DNA of 64,000 nucleotides from [Phialemoniopsis] sp. UDSM-2020 (GCA_018873225.1 JAEILZ010000003.1:1550001-1614000), one strand, 5' to 3'. Shown: positions 43,686 through 56,960, counted from the stretch's first letter. The notes: generated from the letters alone by a model not told the origin. A program made the numbers and translations.

Positions 43686-45545
43686 GGCGCAAGGGGTTCA
43701 ATTATTCGATGCAAGCCGTATGCAGTGCCCAAGTCGACCGTCTGGATGGACTCGATGGGGAGCTAGCAAGAAACAAAAGAAAGGGAAGGTGTGGGAGACG
43801 TTGATGCTTTTTAAGTTCGAACCAGGAACACCCAGGTCAACCAGGTTTACCAGGTTTGCCTACACCATGCATGTGTGCATGCTTTCCCATTCTCGTCTTG
43901 GCGGCTCAAAGGATCGCAGCATCATGGGCGTCTCCTGATTCGCAAAGAGCATCCCGAGCAAGCAGGCTTGCAGGCCCAGACCCCGTTGCAGTGACGATCG
44001 CGAGGCCCCCATATCTGGTCGCGCCTGCAGGTGTCGGCGCCGTCGCCATGCATCCTTCCAATTCTAATTTATCGCATCCGTGCTGGATCCGGTACCAAGA
44101 ATAAAATCACTTGGCCGCAACGGGTCATAATGTTCATCCTCCCACATGGATCTAATCCCCACGACTAGACTCAACTCCTGCCCAATCTGGACGTCATTTT
44201 ACACTGACAAACCCTCTCTCCTGGATGGGGGAGGAAGACCGGTTGACGCTTCTCTCTTGATTCTTCAGAAAGACGGGCCGTTTGGGCGAAAGCCGATGGC
44301 CCGACATGCTCTTTCGCAACTTCATCAATCACAATAAACTCCGCCTTTCAGCCCTGTCAGGTCGGAGTTCTGGAGGCGGGACGAGAGAAAACCCTGGTCG
44401 ATCTCCATGGCAGGCAATGCGAAGAAAGGCCCTGCCTGCTGTTCCATGTCGTCACCCCATCCCTCCTCCAAGCAGTGCGCGGGGGAAGCAAAGGATAATG
44501 AGGAGAACAACAGGGTGGGCACGACGGCACTGCCCAATGAGGGACGGGTGGCCCATTAGCGACCGTTACGGGCCGACTACGGCAGTACAGCGCTCGAGTG
44601 AGGCCGGGGCTGCCGGGGGCATTTGGCTCTCTACCCCGCCAATACCCCGGGACTAGAGGTGCTGTGATCTCTTGGCGCATGGCTCTATTCACCACGGAGT
44701 AGCGCATATCGCTTATCACTGTACGGTAGACCAGCACCTGGTCGCGATTCCACGATGGCCTGTGTTGATGCACCATGCCCGAGAAGGATGCCCCGACTCC
44801 CTTCAGTGTGCTGTGTCCAGAGTTCCAGCTCGGCAGCACTGAGGAACTCAAAGCCCCCACAGTCAAAACCATGGCTTTGTTGCCCATGGCTTTGCAGTTG
44901 CATCGGCCCATGCACACCAGCCCACTAGGTATGGTCAAATCTCCGACTTGACCGATTAACCTCCGCCCATCGTCGCGGCTCGGGGGCTCCCCCAACCCCA
45001 GATCGCGACTCACGACCCGCCGAATCGTGGATCATCTACCATGCCTCACAAGAGAGGAGTCTATCTTGCCTGGCAATGATAAGAGGCGCACAGACGTATT
45101 TCTCGCCGAAGAAAAAGACATCAGGCCATGCAAGCGCAGCCTCGGCGTCAGCCTCCGCAGGGCGGCGCTTGGCCTCGTCTGCAGCTGATGGACCAAAAGG
45201 TCCGATTTCCCTACCAAATCGAGACTTGCAAGTTCGAGGTTCCTTGTCATACTGAAAGGGCAAGACATGCAGTAGGGCGGTACACCTGTGTCACTCAACC
45301 ATGCAAGAAAGTCAAGCCACTCGATCATTGTTTATTTCAGCTCAGCTCCAGTGATGCTCAAGCCACGAGCAGCGACACAAGAGCTCCTGAACCCATGTGC
45401 TGCCAATATATACATCTCATCGCCAGAGCTACGCCGGCGCTCTTCCATGTTGTGTTTTGAGTGAAATAACAGCGCAACATATGTGCTACCGGGCAGAGAA
45501 TCGAATCGGTTGACAATCAACTTTTCATTCGTAAATCAGGTCCGT
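43686..45545. other. Intergenic region between the GH31 and caspase-like genes
   Basis: 1.9 kb. The part just above 43686 is the GH31 promoter. Open frames here (for example 44357-45013 on the minus strand) lack recognisable motifs and look like chance frames. No tRNA was found despite a TTCGAA-containing B-box-like string near 43815. Confidence 0.55.
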
Positions 45546-48535
45546 TCATCCGTCCACTTCCATCTGGTCTTGGCCCTGCTCCTGTTCTTGACATTGATCC
45601 TGGTTTTGCACCGGGTCCTGCTCTTTTGCCTCGTGTACCTGACCCTCGTTCCCTTCTGGAGCTGCCACCTCATTGGGGGCTGGCGCCGGCGCATCAGGCG
45701 CTGGTACCTCGGCCCTTCCCACCTCGCTCCTCGCATGGTCTTCTTTTTGCGCACTGGGCTGCTCCACTTCCTGGGAGACGACCGCAGGTGGAGTCGTTGA
45801 TGCTTCTGTCGCCTCTCTCTCCCTTTCCTCCTGAATCTTGGACACCGCCACAACCGTCGCCGTGACTGCAGCTGCAGCAGCCGTTGCCGCCTGCGCCATC
45901 GTCATTGGCGACGTGCTCTCATGTGTTTCTTCTCGCTCTTCCTGCTCATCTCTTCGTTGCGGCGTCAGTTGCTGCTCCCGCAGGTGTTGTTGATGCATCT
46001 GCTCGGCGGTATCCGAGATGAAGGTCAGATGCGCCAATTCTTTGTCACCACTGCTACCAGCCTGATGTACGAGTTTGTAACCGCCCTCATCGTTCTCCTC
46101 GATGATGGCCTCGTCAAGAGCCCACTCTGCCAGGAGAGGATCGATCGCTAGGCGCTGGGCCTCGCCCTTTTCCATGTGGCGGCCGACATGCTCCGTCCAC
46201 TCGTCCCAGGAACCGACACCTTCAAAAACGCTCTGGCAGTCTGGCTTGGGGCACGCTGAGCGCTGCGGCGGCTGACGGCGTGTGACAAGACATGACTCCT
46301 GCATGCGCTTGACATATGATTCCCAGTCCGTCTGCAGCTTACTGTCACCCTTCGCGATCGACTTTTTGATGGCGAACGGCGCATGCATGCGTCTGAGATG
46401 CTGCGTAAACAGGTCCTTGCGGTTGAACTCGTTGCCTTTGCCTTCAGCCGCAGACTTGGGGCATTCCGAGCACCGGTAGAATTGTAGGCAGAGGTGCTGT
46501 GAGGCGATATGTCGCTTCCATTCGTTCTTCGAGCCGAACGTGCTGGAGCAGCCAGCGAAGGAGAACGCGCAGGGGAAGGGCCGGGTGTGGGCTGCAGCAA
46601 CGTGCTTCCTCAGGGACGAGTAATCCTTGAATGGCGCATGGCTGCACATATGACACCTGGTCTCCTTGTTCGGCGTCGACTTCTGGAGTGACTTTCGCGG
46701 CTTGAGCTTGACTGGGGCTATTGGAAAGTCGGAGGGATAATGGCCATCACTGCTGGCCGAGACATTCGCATCCTGGGGCCTTCCCTCCGCATGCTGATTT
46801 GCGAGATGCGCCGCCAGATGTAGCTTGCCGGCCTCGTTATTCATAGTGCGGATATGGCTCAGAGCCTTGAGTTGCTCGGCTGCCTCTTTCATCTCTGCAG
46901 AATCCTCGCCATCGTGGTTCGGTGCCGTCGGCACAGGCCCCTGGCTAGGGTGAGGCAGGCCGACTGCTGCTGGTCCCATAGCAGGTGCATCTGGTCGAGC
47001 AGCAAGGTCAGCCCTCACAGGAGTTGCGGGGTAGTGCTGAGCCTGTGTCGGGTCGTATCGGTGCGCATGGGCTTTGTTCACAGCTGCTGCCTCACGGGCC
47101 TCCAGCAAGATCCGGCCATCAGCCACATCCTTAGCTGTCGCGGCGGGAGGCGACGATCCCATCAACCTGTGATACAGATGGGTCATGTTGTGGGAGCTGA
47201 TGTAGCCCAGGAAGCAGCAGACCTTATCGTGCTGCACGACATTCCATATCGAGTGGGGCATCGATATCAAGAGCATGGTTGGCGGGCCGAGAAACATGCC
47301 CTCTACTGTGATCTTGGACGCCAATGCGGGCGTATTGCTCACCCATTGGTGAAAGAAAGCCATGTCAGGGCTTGCATCTCCGACAAACGTCGTGCATACG
47401 AGCACGCGAGCTTCGTCAAAGGTCAGGTCACCAACAGTATCCGGGTCGATCAGCTGGTCTTCACGGCTAGCCTTGGACGTTTCCCCATCAGCGTCTGCTA
47501 CCCAGGGGGCGGGTGGTGCGTTCCCTGGAGGAAGTGGCGCCAGACTAATACTTTGCTCCTTGCCCGGCGTCAGCATGAATTGCACAGGTAATCGCTCTTG
47601 AGAAGCCGGTGATTTTTCAGCGCCGTTGGTTAGTGGCGTTTGAGCTGCCGAATGCCTTCGATGAATGAGGATCTCTTCGTAGAGTCGTTGTACACTGAAC
47701 GGTCGACCTGCACTGAGCTTGTGGAGTGACTCGACTAGACACGAGGTAAAAGAACGGCCGCCACCATCTCTCAGGCTCTGGTCCGGAGGGTAGGCCGCGA
47801 TGGCCTGCTTCGTGCCGTGGTTGCCTGCTTTCGGCGCATCCCAAATGGCGCAGCTTTCCAGAAGCAATAAGATGTCTGATTGTGCGTCTTCAAAAAGGCA
47901 CCGCACACCGTCCCACTTGAGTTTGGCCGCAGCCTCTGTCGTATTGCTGTGAACAGTTGTGTCAGATCCCGGTTGACCGCCAAGTCACTACCGCCCAACT
48001 TACGAAGCCCAATAAAGCTGGTTATCCGCTCCCACGTAACCATGCCCAGCATAGTAGATGATCAAGAGGTGGTCCAGCCGGGCATTCTCCAGAAAGGAAG
48101 CCATTCGTACCCCAAGCTTGATACTGGGGTTGGGCACCGTAGGGATCCGCCATTTGTCGGTGTGGTAATTGTACCTCTCTTTTAGGACGGTTTCCAGACT
48201 CGTGAGTTCGGCATCGGCCGCTGTGTCCTCATCCCACCGCAAGAGTAGTACTGAGACATTGGTATACGGGAGCTTTTGGGTTTGTCGGTATATGAGCATC
48301 GCTGCATCTTGTAGATGCCGGGCAAAGGCCTCGAAATCATGTCGCTCGTTTCCCGGTTGCGCATCGAGGGAGGTCGGATACTGCTGCACAGGCTGGGGCT
48401 GTCCTTCCATCAGCATGATACCAATCCATGTTTGAGGCTCTTAGCTACCTCTACAGCAAAGGCTGGTACTGGTGGATGGGCGGGAGGATCGGGGATTTTG
48501 GGAGCCAGCCTTCGGCGCTTGCTGGGGGGATCCAT
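45546..48535 (-). CDS. Caspase-like domain protein fused to C2H2 zinc fingers
   Basis: Modelled as three exons: 48449-48535, about 48004-48383 and 45546-47946, giving about 955 aa. The 57-nt second intron (GTAAGT, branch CTGAC, CAG) is well supported. The first (about 65 nt, GTAGCT donor) is less certain; the alternative start is ATG 48416. The N-terminus holds a basic nuclear-localisation-like KRRR (MDPPSKRRRLAPK). The caspase-like (C14) fold shows the His motif LLIIYYAGHGY (His about 143) and the Cys motif DILLLLESCAIWD (Cys about 188), plus GGGRSFTSCLVESL. About residues 583-750 carry C2H2-type fingers: CHMCSHAP...HVAAAH, CAFSFAGC...HIASQH, CSEC...HLRRMH and CPKPDC...HVGRH. The tail is Ala- and Glu/Gln-rich. 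A nuclear protease or pseudo-protease in regulated cell death or signalling is inferred, not shown. Confidence 0.8.
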
Positions 48536-51500
48536 GGTGGACTGAATATGTGCTATACACGACGACGTTTGTGGATCCTCAGTATCCGGATAGAAGACAT
48601 CTGAAGGTCTTCAGCAGAGGCAGAGGGATCGAATTGGAAGAGGCAAGAGACCCGGCTGGCCAGCGTCGAGCGGGAGTGCGGTAGAAAAAGAGGAAGGAGG
48701 AGGAGGGGTGTGGGCGTCTCTGGGGATGCACAATGGACGAGGTAAGGCTGTGTCCCAAGATGGGCGGAGCAAGAGACTCGGCTACGAGTTAGCCTTGTGT
48801 GCGTTACTGGACAGAATGGCTGGCCAGTGCGGTGCAGGCCGCCGTGGCATCCACCCACGGAAACCAGAGAATGGTCCGAGCTTTGCATCAGGCTTTGGCC
48901 ATTTGGGGGTGGTTTGGGCCTTGGCTGGGCTCACTCAGGCCCGTCATGGTCGCCTCGGGCTCGCTGCCATTGGCTGGCTCAGGCTGCTCCTCTGCCTGGC
49001 CAGTGCGCTAGTCCTGCAACCTCAACGCAGCACGACCCGGGTGGGTGTAGGGGTTGTGATAGGGCACACACGGCCGAAAAGCCCACTGTCGGGTGGGGTG
49101 GGTGACGACCTTTCAGTGCTGTCCAGCGTGTCCTTGGTGCCCTCCCCTCCACCAGAGACGATCACGTGCGCTGTCCGACACGCCGGCCAGCGAAACATGC
49201 AGCAGAAGGGCTGAAGGGTGTGAAGAACCCAGTCCGCGAGAGAGAGAGGCTTCAGATTGGCTGAGCGAATAGAGTAGAGACAGAATTGCATTTTAGGGAG
49301 CGGGCGCAGAGGTGAACAGGTTGGGGGCCATCGTGGGGCGGCGCAGGATCACCACTGGCGATCGCCAGCACTGTCGTCCTGCTTCCTGGCTGCCAGATGG
49401 GCTGGATTAGGCTGCGCACCAGCACGCCCCGGTACATATGATTGGGACAAACGGGCTGCTAAAGATGCAAGGTAGGCCAATGCCACGTTGGCAGGTGTTT
49501 CCACTTTCTTCAAGACTTGTGCAATTGAAGCCTCACACCCCCCTGCCTTGGTACCTGCAAGACTGCAAACTGGAGTTCATGCTTCTCGGAAGAAAGGCGG
49601 CCACGGGGTGTCACGGCCCCCGAGATCGATTTCGCCATCTTGGTGACACCTTATTTTGGGTCTCTGATTGTCGACGCTTCATCAAGAGTCTAGGATGAGG
49701 TGGCAGAGGGATAACTGCATTGCTGATAAAGAAAGCTTTATATTTAGATCACATTATTGAGCTCATTGCCCATCCTACTGCATCAAACATGGTACCAATT
49801 GTGGCTAGCCAGACCACATCGCAAGGGCTGTGCCGGATGGCAGGGTATCAGTAACACTCGCAACAGTACTGGCCTTTTGTCATATGCTGCCTTCGAGGCA
49901 TTACTGATACCACTGTTGAAAACTGAAAACTGAAAGGCTGACCCAGACGATTCCGTAGATGCAGACAAGATGGCAGGCGCAGGTCGACATTGTGCGAGCG
50001 GGTTGCCTCGGTCCTCTAGATGTCGAACAGTTTTACCCCTTCCATCTTCTCTTCCCCGTCCTCTTTCCGTAAGTACAAGTAGAAGCAGGCGCTTGACAGA
50101 TTGACAGCCGTCCCGGTGCCGCACAGCCGGCGCACCGCACGGCCAATGCTCGTATCGGCGACGGACCCGCCAATGATGGACCCGCGCGGGGAAGAAAGCT
50201 CGGCCGGGTAAGATGCTGGCCGCGCGGCGGGTGTCGTTGCCCGGATCCTTCTCGCGGGCGCAGTCGAGATGCCGCGTGGTGACGGCAACCGTCTCGATGC
50301 TGTAACACGAACCCTCGCGGGCCACGAAGACGGAGGCCTCTAGGTCGCCCGGGGCGCTTTGAACATGGCGGTGACCATCAATGATGAGATGCGCGCGCGC
50401 GCGACCGGTCAATCGTCTCCTACCGTGGTACAGGGGCAGGCACACCGCTTGGTACAGGACCAGCAGGAATGGCGATAGCTCCTCTGTGCATGTTGGGTGT
50501 CTTGTCTTGTGCACTTGCCAGTGGCCAATGAAGTTGTCGCAAAGCGAAACCTTGTATCACCAAATCGCTTACAATTGGCCTCGGGGGCCATCGTATTCAT
50601 ATCCAAGCAGGGAAATTTCTGCCAATTGCATAGAAAGGCGACCGGAGCCATTGAGTAGTATGTCGACTCATCTTTACAAGTGTGAGCATATTTGACAAGG
50701 CCTGGGTAGCTACAGCCTACAGCAAGCTACGAGTCACGATACATCGATAGCTGAACGAAGCTCAAGAGGAAATGACAAGAATCAACGATGCCGGATGTTC
50801 TTCCCCGACTGTGTAGTCAGTCCCTCAACCTTGTGTCGTGTTAGCTTCTTTGCACGTCTCTGTCATGACTCCCGTGACTAGAGAGAGCAAGAAACTTGAC
50901 AGCTCCAGAAACTTGGCCGTTGACGATGATGAACTACGGAGTACTAGTAGACGCGACACCGACTCGTCTGATTGCTCTTTTTTCTTTTTAGTGTGGGTGG
51001 TGTGGAGGACCCGCCTCAAGCGTCTGTACGCTGGATGACGTCGGCACTACCGATAGGAAGAATTTTGGAGTGGTGGTCTGAGATCGTGAAGCTACGTACA
51101 CTCAACCGTAGGTGCGCTCTCACGGTCGCTCTCTCATATTATCGCTAAAGATGACAGGCTGTCCTACTGTTGAAAAGGACAATCTTTGCTAAGCTCAGGT
51201 GACCATGTTCCAGCTGGAACTCTCTCGATATTGGGATCATTCTGTGTCTCGGCGCAAAAAGTGTCAATAGAAGTCAATGGTAGCTCGGTAGCTCCACTGC
51301 CGACCAGATTACGCTTTGGCAGTGGCTTTGATTCCCCCCAGTAGCTCCAGTGGTTCCAGCTGGGACGGTCACGACAGCGCACATTGGCAGCCCTGGAGTG
51401 GCCCGGTGGGGACCCTCTCAGCGAGTTGGAGAGGCCCGGCTAAGCCCAAGCGGTCGCTAGCTTCGACCCTTTTTGCTTCTTGGCCTGAGAAACCCCGGCA

Positions 51501-52180
51501 ACTGATCGCTTTTTGAGTTGCTGCGTGTCGTCATTCACGGCCCACCCATGTGAAAAAGGAAGATGCCCAGATGTGTTTGTCTCTCTCTCTGTGCCCGATG
51601 CCCACCCCGGCGCAGTTTGAGCTCGCACGACATCATCATTTGGTATTTCTACTGCCGGCGACCCTGTCCCTAAAATCCTCACCTTCTTCCTACCCCTACC
51701 TACCTGCTTCCATCCATGGTACGCGTTCCGCTCCAGTAGCATCCATCCCATCTGTTTGGTTGCGATCTTAATGTGTAATACCCCCCCTTGCTCATAACAA
51801 ACGCACGCAAACACCGAGCTTTTCTCTCTCCTCTCAAAGCTCGCGATTCCCTTCTACCCGGTCGAATCAGTGTCGTCCTCTCGTATTGGGTGAAAGAGCA
51901 AGCTGCTGTACCCCGCGCGCCTCTCACAGTCCGAAGAGCTCGACAGTGCACCTGTCGCACCGACGGGACTTGACTGGTATGTAAACTGCCGCTACCCATG
52001 GCAATCCGATCCGGCCTCGACTCTGCATGTGCGCCGTCACTATTCTAGGCTGGCCGCATTCCCGGGATGCAAAGATCTAATTCGGTCAACAGATCTAAAC
52101 GTTGTTTCGACTTCGATTTGAATCACCGCCAAGCTTCGCAAAGCAAATCACAACCAGGTACCAGTTTCTGACTGCCCATC
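48536..52180. other. Gene-poor region of 3.6 kb
   Basis: No supportable gene. A GC-rich part (48.7-49.2 kb) carries a 12-bp direct repeat CTGGCCAGTGCG near 48827 and 48996 and several G runs. On the minus strand, 50016-50514 reads open in two overlapping frames that look somewhat protein-like but match no family I recognise. A (CG)n tract lies at about 50391-50402. The last few hundred bases are C/T-rich and should hold the SUR7-family promoter. Confidence 0.5.
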
Positions 52181-53044
52181 ATGGTTGCTGGCAGTAAGTT
52201 CCTATCGCATAAAGAACATGGGGTAGAAACACACCTCCGGCAGTGCGCTGACTCGGGTCTCCCACAGATGCACCCCTGGGACTTGCGTCCCTCGTCCTCC
52301 TGGCCGGGTCGATCGTCCTGATCTTCTTCGTCATCCTCCCCGGCGTCAAGGACACCGCGCCCTTGAACAAGACCTACTTCCTCCAGGCCGACACGTCGGG
52401 CATCAGCGGCGCCCGCGCCCTCTCGCAATGGACCTACTTCTACGTCTGCGGTGAGGACAACACCGACTGCAGCAAGGCATACGCGGCGATGCCCTTCCGG
52501 ACCCCCTGGGACGGCGATGCCTCGGGCGTGCCTGACGGCCTGAACTCGAACTACTACTACCTCATGTGGCGGTTCGGCTGGGTCTTCTACCTCATCGCCC
52601 TGTTCTTTGACGTCTGCGCCTTCTTCGCCGGCTTCCTCGCCTGCTGTGGCCGCCTCGGCGCCGCGCTGTCTGGTCTCGTCGCCCTCACCGCCCTGGTTTT
52701 CTACTCTGCCGCTGTCGCCCTCATGACGTAAGTACCTCACACTGTTCCAACCACCTAGCAATGGGATATAGGTTACTGACCTTTTTTCCGCTAGCGCCAC
52801 CTTTGTCAAGGCCCGCAACGCCTTCCAGGCCGACGGCCACGATGCCAAGATCGGCGTGTACGCCATGGGCTTCAGCTGGGGTGCCTGGGGCGCCATCTTC
52901 CTCGCCGTCATCCTCTTCTTCATCGGCACCCGCGGTAATCACGATGCCGGTGGTGGCCGCCGGGGCTGGAGGAGACGCCGCAGCGTGCGCAGCCGCCACT
53001 CGTACGATGTCGGTGGCCGCCGTGTCAAGGATGACTACTCTTAG
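52181..53044 (+). CDS. SUR7/PalI-family plasma membrane protein
   Basis: Three exons: 52181-52193, 52268-52727 and 52795-53044, giving 240 aa. Introns are 74 nt (GTAAGT, branch CTGAC, CAG) and 67 nt (GTAAGT, branch CTGAC, TAG). The first coding exon is only 13 nt. Four transmembrane segments are seen at about residues 6-30, 98-124, 127-155 and 172-198. The extracellular loop has the claudin-like pattern of the family (WTYFYVCGEDNTDC). The cytosolic tail is basic (RRGWRRRRSVRSRHS). SUR7-family proteins sit in MCC/eisosome plasma-membrane domains and affect wall organisation and endocytosis; PalI relatives act in pH sensing. The exact subgroup cannot be fixed by eye. Confidence 0.85.
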
Positions 53045-53735
53045 TGGAGTACTCGCATCCGGGGAATGTTGGCCCCCAAATGAGGGGGTCGAAGGGGAGA
53101 CAAGTTTTTCTCGTACATGATTAGTACCCACTGCTACGTTGAGAAGGAGAGCTTGTCATTGCGACGTGTGAACGTAAGATGATGGAAAGATGGGGGTGCG
53201 CTTGTCGGGACGGGATTTGCCATACTGCATTTAGTGGAGTTTCTTGCAGATACCTTTTTGCTAATCCAGTCCTAAATTGAATCGAGTTGAACGATGAAGA
53301 GCTTTTGATGCAAATTATGATTAATAGTCTGATTTTCTTCTGCCAGTTCATGATGTTGAAAGCAAAGCAATGCCTTCGTTCCTGCTTTTCTTCATCCATG
53401 TAGCCTCTATTATCCGCTCGTCCAAAGTCAAGGTGTGAGTTAAGAACCCTGACCCAAGGCAAACCTGAGCTGTAGTCCATGACCGCTGTGATGAGGCCAT
53501 ATGCAAAGTATCCTTCGATTTCAGTGAACCTTTTCGGCCTAACACTCGATGGCCGTTGTGTTGTTCTTTGTTCTTACCACAGAGCCTTGGGTCCTAGGCA
53601 GATGCAGCATCTATCCATTCCTTTACGTAGTAGTCTCAACCGACTAGTCCACAGGCCACAATACCACAGCTATATGAAACGATGGCCTCTCCCCCGTTTT
53701 GAGTCTTCCAACTTGACGCATTCGCCAGAAGTGCC
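53045..53735. other. Convergent 3' intergenic region
   Basis: 691 bp between the stop codons of the SUR7-family gene (plus) and the ACS transporter gene (minus). It is AT-rich around 53260-53360 and holds no visible gene. Confidence 0.6.
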
Positions 53736-55417
53736 TCATAGGATATACTCAAAGTCCAGCGCCTTGTCGCCGAGCTCGCCGTTGTCCTCGATCCCCTGCG
53801 CGCGCTGGCGCTCCTTGGCCTTGTTGCGGCGGACGAGGATGAGGTACATGGCGCCGATGCCGCAGAGCGCGCCAAACTCCATGCCGAGGCTGACGGCGTT
53901 GCCCATGACGAAGCGCGGCGCCGTCCGGTCCGGGTACACCTGGCTCGCGGCGACGCCCGAGATGTTGGAGATGGCGATGGCCAGCGGCATGGCCACGCTG
54001 CGCTTCTGGTCGGGCTTGACGTTGTTGGCGAGCCAGGCGACGAGGATGGTGTTGAATGTGTAGACTAATTGGGAAGTAATGTGTCAGTTGAGAAGTTACA
54101 AACACCATGACCAACAGAGGGGTTACTAACGTCCGGAACACAAGATCATAGCGAAAAACCCGGCACCGACTGAAGGGGTTCCAATGACGATCGAGTAACC
54201 TATCATGACAATGACAGGAATGATCGAAGCCACAACGGCACGCTTTCTGATACGATCAGATAGGTAGGTGACGGTGCCAAGAATGATGCAGGCCGCAACG
54301 TAGACCGGGATCGTCAAGGCGTTAACCTGGGTAGAGTTGAAGCTGCCGTGCAAGTCAGAGTCAGCTATAAATCTTTGGTAACTCGAAGGGATAGAAGTTT
54401 ATCTTACCCAAGTCCTCGGATGATCGTAGGCAAGAAAATACCAAAGCCGAACAGAGGGAAGCCGGCGCAGAAGCCCGTGATCGCAGCGGCCCAGACCAAG
54501 GGATCCGCAAACGCCATCCAGACATATTTCCATGAGAACTCGTCATCGCCGGTATACACAATATCTCTAGCGCGCTTTGCCTTGATGAGCTGCTTCTCGT
54601 CCGGCTTCAAGAACCAGGCACTTTCGGACGACTTGGGCAGTGACACCCAGCACAAGAGTCCAACAGCAATGGAGATGACTCCTTCGATGATAAAGAGCCA
54701 TCTCCAGGCCTCCAATCCATGTCTGGCTCCCATCTTCTGGATTCCGTACGCGATGAGACCTCCGACAGCTCCGGAGAAGGCCAAGCCGGCATAAAGTACG
54801 GCTATACGCTTGCCCTGGCTCTCACGGGGGTAGACAGTGGAGATGACAAAGGTCATGGCCGGGATGATACCGGCCTCGGCGAAGCCTAGGCACAATCTAC
54901 CGGCAAGGGCATCGTGGTAATTCCGAGCGAACCCCTGGCCGATGGTGGCGGCACTCCAAAAGATGATGGCCAGGGCAATGATCATATTTGCGCCCCAGGC
55001 CTTGAGGGCCATCACCCAGGGGACTTCGAAGATGACGTAGGTGACATAGAACAGGGAAGACAGGTTGGCAAACTCATTGCCCTTGAGGCCTAGGTCCTTG
55101 TCGAATCCGAAGATGCGGGCATTGCCGATATTGCTGCGGTCGAGGTAGCTAGCGATTAGGTTTGCTATTAGTTTTCGACCATGGCAAAGGAGCAAGAGAG
55201 GAAGAGAGAAAGCGAGCGGCTAACACAACACAAGGGACAGTACTTACGCTAGAATGATAATGATGACAAACTGTGGCATCATGAACATGTCGAACTTTCG
55301 TATGATCTTCTTCTCCTTCTCCGGGTCGATAGCCGATCTTTGTTGGTTGCCATCGTTCTGGACCGTGAGCACAGCATCGTCGTTCTTCCCCTCGTGTTTC
55401 TCGGTAACAGACGTCAT
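53736..55417 (-). CDS. MFS transporter of the anion:cation symporter (Dal5/Tna1-like) family
   Basis: Four exons on the minus strand: 55248-55417, 54408-55148, 54131-54342 and 53736-54064, giving 483 aa. Introns are 99, 65, 66 and so on short, all with GT donors (GTAAGT, GTAAGA, GTTAGT) and TAG/CAG acceptors. The hydrophilic N-terminus leads to KFDMFMMPQFVIIIILAYLDRSNIGNARIFG, the signature of the ACS group (allantoate, nicotinate, biotin and similar organic anions). LCLGFAEAGIIPAMTFVISTVYPRESQGKRIAV and EAWRWLFIIEGVISIAVG follow as in this family. About 12 transmembrane helices are expected. The substrate is not determined; a link with the ureidoglycolate lyase gene 45 kb away is not implied. 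The start is ATG 55417. Confidence 0.9.
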
Positions 55418-56960
55418 TGTGAAAGAGTGTCAAGGACCTGACAGGGGGTAATTTCAAGACGTTGAGCAGTGAAGGAGTTGCATTTTCATTCCCCCTTGTG
55501 CGAGGGCTGACCTAGGTTTATATCCGTGTTCGCCCTGCGGACGCAACTGCAGCAAGCGCACGTTAGACGACATCTTGCCCTTGTTCTTTTGCTGCTTCTT
55601 GGCCACGCCGTCGGGTGGAGTCTGGAGAGACATCGCTTGCCCAAGTGGCGGCCTATCGCCAGAAGAGTTTGAACATAGCTGAGATGAGTTTTCATCTTCA
55701 GATATCGCCAAGAAGCTCTTAAGCGCCTTGAGTGTTCCTCGTTGGCAGTGCGCTGGCTAAGACTGTGGATGATCGGGCCCTAATATGGCATAGCCTTTGA
55801 CAGATCGGGGCCGCGCAGCTCAGCTGAAACGGGGGGGACTTTGGCCGCTAAAAAAGGACAGTCAAAATCTTTCTAAACAAAAGGACAGCGGGGACTCATG
55901 TCTCCCGGGGATGTAGCGGTGCACGTATTGTTCTTTTGCAGAGCGCAATCGCGAGATTTCACCGCTTAAGATTTCAATGTGGTGACAGATAACTCGCGCC
56001 GTGCACGCACGCACTTGACTCATTGCCGTGTTTCGCGTGATCCTTTTGCCTTGCAGTTGTCAGCCTTTTCCAGCCGATCAAATCCAGACTCGCCCGGCAT
56101 CCTTCTCCCGCTCGTTCAGTGAAGTCGATGAATGAGCACCCAGCACAGACGTACCTATAAGCGAGCGAAACCAATTCTCTTCAATTGCCCAGGTAGGTAA
56201 TGGGGACTCCCGCCAGTGCGTCATGCTTAATTCCAGCCCTAAAGTCTAAATAGGCATTGTACTTTTGCATGCTTGGCATGGCGGCCTGTCATCCGGGTGG
56301 GGGCCAGCTCCCGCCATGCGACTAGGCGGCGGCTTGCAGCCGAATACTTCGTTGACACCAGTTAACATCATAAAGCATTTCAAAACTTCAGCTTCTCACT
56401 TCCCATCCGATGCGAAGCGATATCACTTTTAGGGCTGGCTACTATTGTTTCTGCGAATCTTGCCCGCAGACTTCGTGGCGGCGTACGTTGCCATCGGGCG
56501 TGTGCAGTAGCCATGACTGGCTCCCAAGGTCGCGGTGACGAAAATTTAGAGCAGGGGACGAGACAAATAGTTCCAGAAGAATATACGGTTTCTTAGTTGG
56601 AAGGACAAGTATTCGTCATGAAGATGCTCTCTTTTAAGACTGTATTGCAGATGTATGGATACAGGACTTCATAGACCAAGGAAATAATTAAGAAATACTT
56701 CCAACTATTCAATAAAATTGAAATCGTTGCTACACTAAGGTTGAGATTTCAAGCCCAAAGTTGTCATAGGATGTTTTAATGAACTACGGTTTGGAATCAA
56801 GAGAACACTATGTTCTATAATAGGTTTCTAAGGCTCTTTGTGACGCCTTTTGCTATTGTACAGTTTCTGAATGAGAAGAGTGTAACGACAATCTCGTAGT
56901 CTAAGTCAACCCCGCCCACCAATTCTATCACCACGGCCCGGGGTTCGTTTGATGCATCCA
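55418..56960. other. Intergenic region between two transporter genes
   Basis: 1.5 kb. The lower part is the ACS transporter promoter; 56580-56880 is AT-rich and is probably the 3' flank of the DHA2 gene. AAAAGGACAG-like strings occur twice near 55850-55890. No gene is seen. Confidence 0.55.

Noticed and set aside
43805..43830. B-box-like GGTTCGAACTT on the minus strand
   Set aside because: Flanking sequence cannot form a T-stem; no cloverleaf.
44357..45013. 218-codon open frame on the minus strand
   Set aside because: No motif, no promoter-like context, composition of a chance frame.
45485..45520. B-box-like GATTCGATTC on the minus strand
   Set aside because: The T-stem does not pair and no A box is present at the right distance.
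48708..49214. 168-codon open frame on the plus strand
   Set aside because: Low-complexity GC-rich sequence with repeats; no motif.
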